From CAZFHZ01 sp964519015 (GTDB taxonomy: Bacteria > Blakebacterota > Blakebacteria > Blakebacterales > CAYUVJ01), in the NCBI GenBank assembly GCA_964519015.1, contig CAZFHZ010000108.1:1-10469 (forward strand): a DNA stretch of 10,469 nucleotides. The letters are read 5' to 3'. Under the pieces are notes generated by a model, which searched no databases, was not told where the DNA came from, and saw only the letters and a program-made list of their open reading frames with translations. The translations under genes and the position numbers were made by a program. How positions within the stretch are numbered: position 1 is the stretch's first letter; every line of letters starts with the position of its first letter. Below, in pieces: positions 7,193 to 10,469 of the stretch.

Positions 7193-7476
7193 ATCCGCCC
7201 AATCTCGAGGAGGGAACCACCTTCTGGATGTACGATGATATTCCCCGCCTGTTGGCCGTGGACGACCGCGGGCGGGCCTGGGTGAACCACGATTTAGATT
7301 ACCAGATCGATGTCTACACCCCGGAAGGCCGGGAGCGATGGCGCCTGCGCCGGCCTTACCGGCGGCAGCCCTATTACGAATACCACCGGCATCTGATGGA
7401 GGATGAGCCGCAGATTCAGACGCCGCAGTACCGGATGTTCATCAGACTGTGGTGTCCAGCACTGACGTTGAGCTAG
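7189..7476 (+). pseudogene. C-terminal fragment of a six-bladed beta-propeller protein
   Basis: This 95-codon reading frame has no Shine-Dalgarno and starts within the ATGA that ends the lipoprotein fragment. Its sequence MYDDIPRLLAVDDRGRAWV...IDVYTPEGRERWRL aligns by eye with residues 243-280 of the intact propeller at 7539 (PFDDYPDLEVAPAGRVIV...VVYDAKGRPLFYF). The downstream segment that ends in PQYRM matches the equivalent APRYHD of that protein. Compared with the intact gene, about 160 residues between the two fragments are absent, so an internal deletion plus frame change in one ancestral gene is the simplest reading. Together with 6932-7192 it makes one decayed gene. Translation by reinitiation at ATGA remains possible. 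Confidence 0.55.
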
Positions 7477-7485
7477 GTTGACTGC

Positions 7486-7521
7486 GGGGGACGGGGCAAG
7501 CTCCGGCTACCCCCGTTCCCC
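7486..7521 (+). promoter_or_regulatory. Strong GC-rich stem-loop in the leader of the propeller gene
   Basis: GGGGGACGGGG (7486-7496) pairs with CCCCGTTCCCC (7511-7521) through ten Watson-Crick pairs and one G-U. The 14-base loop can itself fold through AGC/GCT. It ends eight bases before the Shine-Dalgarno AGGGG of the 7539 gene. No T-tract follows, so it is not a standard intrinsic terminator. It might stabilise the mRNA or affect initiation. The second copy of the gene lacks it. Confidence 0.5.
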
Positions 7522-7528
7522 GTATAAA

Positions 7529-8536
7529 AGGGGATTTCATGTCACTGTCGTTAACCTCACTTCGCAGGGTGCAGTGGGGCCTGTTTGCACTATTGACGCT
7601 TGTGGGAGTCTATGCCCTGCGTGCGGCGATCGCGCCCAGCCGCCGTGTTCAGAGTCCTTCAGATTCACTCTATGTGTTATCGACTATTCCACTACTTCAA
7701 GGTCAGGTTCTGACAGCCACACAAGATCTCGAGATCGGCGGCAATGAGTCGGCCGATGACTGGCGCCTTCTTGGGCCGTTATTCACTTTCTACGTATCCC
7801 CAAACGAGGAGATCTTTCTGGTTGAAGGGCCGGGAGGGCCGGTTCGAATCATCGATAAGTACGGCCACCTCGGGTACACGATCGGACGTCCCGGCTCCGG
7901 CCCCGGTGAGTTCAGGATGATCAGCGCTATCTTCTTCTTGCAGGCCGAATCTGAGGTGTGGATAGTCGACTCCGGCCTTGGGAGAGTGACACGTTTCGGA
8001 AAGACCGGGACATTAATCGATACCATTCTATTAGGGCGCGAAGGTGAAAGGGTATTGCCCGAGCATTACATGGGAGGTAATCGATTTCTTGGTCGAAAGA
8101 GTAGGAGGACCTTCTCAGGTAAGACGAGACTATCGTCACAGTACATGCATTATGTAGAGACTTATGGATTACTTGGGATAGACATGCTGTGGATCAGCGA
8201 CTTTCTGACGCTGAAAGGACAGAGCTTCTTCAGGTCATCAAGCGACGGCAGGTTCACGGCCATGCCTTTCGACGACTATCCAGACTTGGAGGTTGCGCCC
8301 GCCGGTCGGGTGATTGTCAGTCTTCCAAGCGAAGGCAAATTTGTTGTCTACGACGCGAAGGGAAGACCATTGTTCTATTTCGGCAGAGACTGGAAGCAAC
8401 CGGAGATTTCAAAACTTGAGATTGACGAATGGCGAGAACGGGTCGAGGCCCCTAGGTACCATGACGCGTCATTGGTGCGTGGCGTGGACTTGCCACTTAA
8501 AAAGGCACCTTTCTACAGACAGTTTTGGGTTGACGA
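7529..8536 (+). repeat. Tandem duplication, copy 1 (1933-bp period)
   Basis: This segment is repeated without gaps at 9462-10469. Identity begins at the Shine-Dalgarno (AGGGGATTTCATG). It is complete for 264 bp (to 7792), after which about 59 of 744 bases differ. The full repeat continues beyond the window on the copy 2 side. Confidence 0.95.
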
Positions 8537-8801
8537 GGATGGTTGGGTATGGGTTCGTCGAATGAAGGAGGTAAGAGCTAAATTGGACAAAGAAGGGCCA
8601 GAAACATATGATATTTTTAATGACCTGGGATACTGGATTGGGAGTGCAGAGCTTGACTTTGTCCCATGGGTCGTCCGTAAGGATCATATCTATATTAGGT
8701 TTGGGGGGAACTCAGAGACAGGTCCCCAAGTTCAGAGGTACAAGATTCACTGGATGGTCCAGCGTAATGGGCGTGCCCTTGGGCATGTTCTCCCCCAATA
8801 G
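7539..8801 (+). CDS. Membrane-anchored six-bladed beta-propeller protein, copy 1
   Basis: The 420-residue protein has a basic start (LRR), then one transmembrane helix or uncleaved signal anchor (about 13-31), and a large exported part. Residues 83-165 show propeller/NHL-type blades: FYVSPNEEIFLVEGPGGPVRIIDKYG, then the hallmark GRPGSGPGEFR (116-126), then EVWIVDSGLGRVTRFGKTG. Another blade-like segment is at 246-282 (LEVAPAGRVIVS...VVYDAKGRPLFYFGR), and the last is near DEDGWVWVRRM (332-342). It fits the '6-bladed beta-propeller' family, whose members mostly lack known function and often occur in paralogous sets. No enzymatic motif is seen. AGGGG lies seven bases before the ATG. The body has lower GC than the rest of the window. 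A second copy starts at 9472. Role probably in the cell envelope; ligand or partner unknown. Confidence 0.8.
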   Translation: MSLSLTSLRRVQWGLFALLTLVGVYALRAAIAPSRRVQSPSDSLYVLSTIPLLQGQVLTATQDLEIGGNESADDWRLLGPLFTFYVSPNEEIFLVEGPGGPVRIIDKYGHLGYTIGRPGSGPGEFRMISAIFFLQAESEVWIVDSGLGRVTRFGKTGTLIDTILLGREGERVLPEHYMGGNRFLGRKSRRTFSGKTRLSSQYMHYVETYGLLGIDMLWISDFLTLKGQSFFRSSSDGRFTAMPFDDYPDLEVAPAGRVIVSLPSEGKFVVYDAKGRPLFYFGRDWKQPEISKLEIDEWRERVEAPRYHDASLVRGVDLPLKKAPFYRQFWVDEDGWVWVRRMKEVRAKLDKEGPETYDIFNDLGYWIGSAELDFVPWVVRKDHIYIRFGGNSETGPQVQRYKIHWMVQRNGRALGHVLPQ

Positions 8802-9150
8802 ATGCATGAGAAAGGCCGACCGGAGTTGCCCCGCTTTGGTGGACAGGTTAATGGCTTGGACTTGACCGTTCTCATTCAGGTCTCCTGATGCTCGATCTGC
8901 GGGGTACCCTTCGAACTGCTTCCGGGCAAAGCAGTAGGTGATTTCCTTCAGGGTACCCCCGTCCGTGTTGCGGGTCCGCAGCAGCCGTCCGTAGTTGTCG
9001 TAATCGCTGGTCGTCGTGCTGCCGTGGGCTATACCCCGAGGCGATTCGCCCCCAGTCCCCTCTATACGTCTGTTGCTGAACCACTGGGATGAGATGGGAA
9101 CGTCCCTCCGGTGGTGGTTCGAAGAGCGATGAAAATACGGCACGGAACGC
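8802..9150 (-). other. Spacer without a convincing gene; possible YD-repeat (RHS) relic on the minus strand
   Basis: No plus-strand gene is seen between the propeller gene and the GntR promoter. On the minus strand an open frame spans the region. Its part at about 8928-9020 reads STTTSDYDNYGRLL, then a DGGTLKEITY segment, resembling one RHS/YD repeat (YDxxGRL...Y). No signal peptide, Shine-Dalgarno or second repeat accompanies it, and the frame runs into the end of the propeller gene. I regard it as a relic at most. Confidence 0.3.
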
Positions 9151-9191
9151 TTGACGGATACAACTGTCTGGTGTATTAATGGTGTAGACAC
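9151..9191 (+). promoter_or_regulatory. Promoter and probable GntR operator (site 2) in front of the truncated GntR gene
   Basis: TTGACG (9151-9156) and TATTAA (9174-9179) are 17 bases apart. The segment 9165-9191 (TGTCTG...TGTA...TAAT...TAGACAC) matches 6866-6892 at 21 of 27 positions. TGTCT/AGACA form outer inverted repeats around a symmetrical ATTAAT. The overlap of -10 box and dyad fits autorepression by a GntR-family protein. Confidence 0.55.
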
Positions 9192-9208
9192 TAGACCCGA
9201 GGTGGGGC

Positions 9209-9463
9209 ATGAGGCTGAACATCGACCCGGACAGCGGGGTGCCCGTCTACCTGCAGATCGCCCATGGGATCAAGCGTTCGATCGCCCTGGGGAGCTTGCG
9301 GGAGGGGGAGCAGGTGCCCAGCGTGCGCGAGGTGGCCGAGACGCTTACGGTGAACCCGAACACCGTGGCTGCAGTACGAGCCGGTCCCGCTGCGGGAGCG
9401 GGTCGGCTACGTGACCGTGAGGCAGAAGATGTACGGCTGGATGAAGGTACGGGAGATCCTTAG
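9209..9463 (+). pseudogene. Truncated GntR-family (YtrA-like) transcriptional regulator
   Basis: The first 54 codons (to about 9370) encode a classic GntR winged-helix N-terminus: MRLNIDPDSGVPVYLQIAHG, then IALGSLREGEQVPSVREVAETLTVNPNTVA. This includes the PS(V/T)REVAE and NPNTV recognition-helix signature. A good GAGGTG precedes the ATG. Homology stops abruptly after NPNTVA, where family members continue with (R/K)AYRELE and the wing. The remaining codons are an Arg/Ala/Gly-rich out-of-frame stretch ending at 9463. Another frame (from about 9369) reads LQYEPVPLRERVGYV and then VRQKMYGWMKVREIL. It looks like real coding sequence from a different gene, which I do not recognise. The regulator has therefore probably been cut by a deletion or recombination that joined an unrelated gene end and then copy 2 of the propeller gene. 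Half a DNA-binding domain is unlikely to work. Confidence 0.75.
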
Positions 9464-10469
9464 GGGATTTCATGTCACTGTCGTTAACCTCACTTCGCAG
9501 GGTGCAGTGGGGCCTGTTTGCACTATTGACGCTTGTGGGAGTCTATGCCCTGCGTGCGGCGATCGCGCCCAGCCGCCGTGTTCAGAGTCCTTCAGATTCA
9601 CTCTATGTGTTATCGACTATTCCACTACTTCAAGGTCAGGTTCTGACAGCCACACAAGATCTCGAGATCGGCGGCAATGAGTCGGCCGATGACTGGCGCC
9701 TTCTTGGGCCGTTATTCACTTTCTATGTATCCCCAGACGAGGAGATCTTTCTGGTTGAAGGGCCGGGCGGGCCGGTTCGAATTATCGATAAGTATGGCCA
9801 CCTCAGGTACACGATCGGACGTCCCGGTTCCGGCCCCGGTGAGTTCAGGATGATCAGCGCTATCCTCTTCTTGCAGGCCGAATCTGAGGTGTGGATAGTT
9901 GACTCCAGACTTGGGAGAGTGACACGTTTCGGAAAGACCGGGACATTAATCGATACCATTCTTTTAGGACGCGAAGGTGAAAGGGTCTTGCCCGAGCATT
10001 ACTTAGGAGGTGATCGATTTCTAGGTAGAAAGCGGAGCAGGACCTTTTCAGGTAAAACAAGACTATCGTCACAATACATGCATTACGTAGAGACTTATGG
10101 ACTGCTTGGGATAGACATGCAGTGGATCAGTGACTTTCTAACGCTGAAAGGACAAAGCCTCTTCAGTTCATCAAACGACGGCAGCTTCACGGCCATGCCT
10201 TTCGACGAATATCCAGACTTACAGGTTTCGCCCGCTGGTCGGGTGATTGCAAGTCTTCCAAGCGAAGGTAAACTTGTTGTCTACGACGCGAAGGGCAGAC
10301 CATTGTTCTATTTCGGCAGAGACTGGGAGCAGCCGGAGATTTCAAAACTTGAGATTGCCGAATGGCGGGAACGGGTCGAGGATCCTAGGTACAATGACGT
10401 GTCAAAGGTACGTAGCGTGGACTTGCCACTTAAAAAGGCACCTTTCTACAGACAGTTTTGGGTTGACGA
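9462..10469 (+). repeat. Tandem duplication, copy 2 (continues past the window)
   Basis: This segment matches 7529-8536 without gaps at a constant offset of 1933. Bases 9462-9725 are identical to copy 1. From 9726 on, substitutions are frequent, about 34 codons changed silently and about 25 with an amino-acid change. The left edge falls at the Shine-Dalgarno, so the copies have unrelated upstream regions. Confidence 0.95.
9472..10469 (+). CDS. Membrane-anchored six-bladed beta-propeller protein, copy 2, cut by the window end
   Basis: I translated the frame by hand from ATG 9472: 332 codons are open to the last base, with no stop or indel relative to copy 1. Residues 1-85, which include the membrane anchor, are identical to copy 1. 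From residue 89 on there are about 25 substitutions, for example G112R, G146R, L217Q, K286E, D296A and L312K. The GPGEFR motif and blade pattern are kept, so the gene looks under selection rather than decayed. It keeps the AGGGG Shine-Dalgarno but has lost the copy 1 leader with its stem-loop. It now lies nine bases after the end of the truncated GntR frame, so the GntR promoter at 9151 may drive it. The C-terminus lies outside the window. Function is unknown beyond the propeller fold. Confidence 0.85.
   Translation, partial: MSLSLTSLRRVQWGLFALLTLVGVYALRAAIAPSRRVQSPSDSLYVLSTIPLLQGQVLTATQDLEIGGNESADDWRLLGPLFTFYVSPDEEIFLVEGPGGPVRIIDKYGHLRYTIGRPGSGPGEFRMISAILFLQAESEVWIVDSRLGRVTRFGKTGTLIDTILLGREGERVLPEHYLGGDRFLGRKRSRTFSGKTRLSSQYMHYVETYGLLGIDMQWISDFLTLKGQSLFSSSNDGSFTAMPFDEYPDLQVSPAGRVIASLPSEGKLVVYDAKGRPLFYFGRDWEQPEISKLEIAEWRERVEDPRYNDVSKVRSVDLPLKKAPFYRQFWVD

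Noticed and set aside
7981..8000. ACACGTTTCGGAAA as a possible parS
   Set aside because: It is not palindromic in the parS manner, lies within a coding blade of the propeller gene, and departs from the TGTTTCACGTGAAACA consensus at many positions.
6919..8831. 12-mer CCGGAGTTGCCC present at 6919-6930 and 8820-8831
   Set aside because: A shared 12-mer is expected by chance at this length and composition; flanks do not align, so I do not call it a duplication scar.
8902..8958. Two GGGTACCC palindromes 49 bases apart
   Set aside because: Short palindromes in GC-rich DNA with no gene start near; too little to call a site.
8712..9191. Minus-strand 159-codon frame as a real gene
   Set aside because: It starts inside the GntR operator, has no ribosome site, and its end overlaps the 3' part of the intact propeller gene; only a short YD-like stretch is suggestive.
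6700..9470. Insertion sequence or transposon behind the duplication
   Set aside because: No transposase fragment, terminal inverted repeats or target-site duplications were found at the junctions at 7529, 8801 or 9462.

Overview
The window looks like a chromosomal segment of a high-GC, Gram-negative-type bacterium. The left two thirds are GC-rich and use GTG and TTG starts with clear Shine-Dalgarno sequences. The right third carries membrane-anchored six-bladed beta-propeller proteins. Bactofilin, chromosomal ParAB and a family of such propeller proteins together would fit Gemmatimonadota or a related phylum, but this is inferred from gene content only, with no rRNA or marker phylogeny.

Left region (1-5600, minus strand): a compact gene set read right to left, made of pyruvate phosphate dikinase (PPDK), parA/soj, parB/spo0J, an M23 (LytM) peptidase and the start of a bactofilin. 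Gaps are 1, -32, 17 and 10 bases, so this is very probably one operon from a promoter near 5568-5597. It joins chromosome segregation (ParA ATPase, ParB CTPase) to an envelope module (membrane-anchored peptidoglycan endopeptidase and bactofilin scaffold). The PPDK has an unusual lysine/alanine-rich C-terminal tail.

Middle (5632-6900): a minus-strand Fic-family AMP-transferase of the DUF4172-Fic-winged-helix type. A 14-bp-arm palindrome overlaps its putative -10 box and may be its own operator. Between Fic and PPDK lies a G-quadruplex-type G-run cluster. The divergent side carries a plus-strand promoter with a 30-bp dyad.

Right region (6930-10469, plus strand): an accessory, rearranged array. 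It holds a broken propeller lipoprotein, an intact 420-residue membrane-anchored propeller gene, a spacer with a possible YD-repeat relic, a truncated GntR-family regulator, and a second, incomplete copy of the 420-residue gene. The two copies are a tandem duplication with a 1933-bp period. Their first 264 bp are identical, after which they abruptly differ by about 8%, which points to gene conversion or a recent recombination join. The promoter/operator of the broken lipoprotein and that of the GntR gene match at 21 of 27 positions, suggesting one GntR-type regulator controlled the array. GC content in the propeller copies is clearly lower than in the left region.
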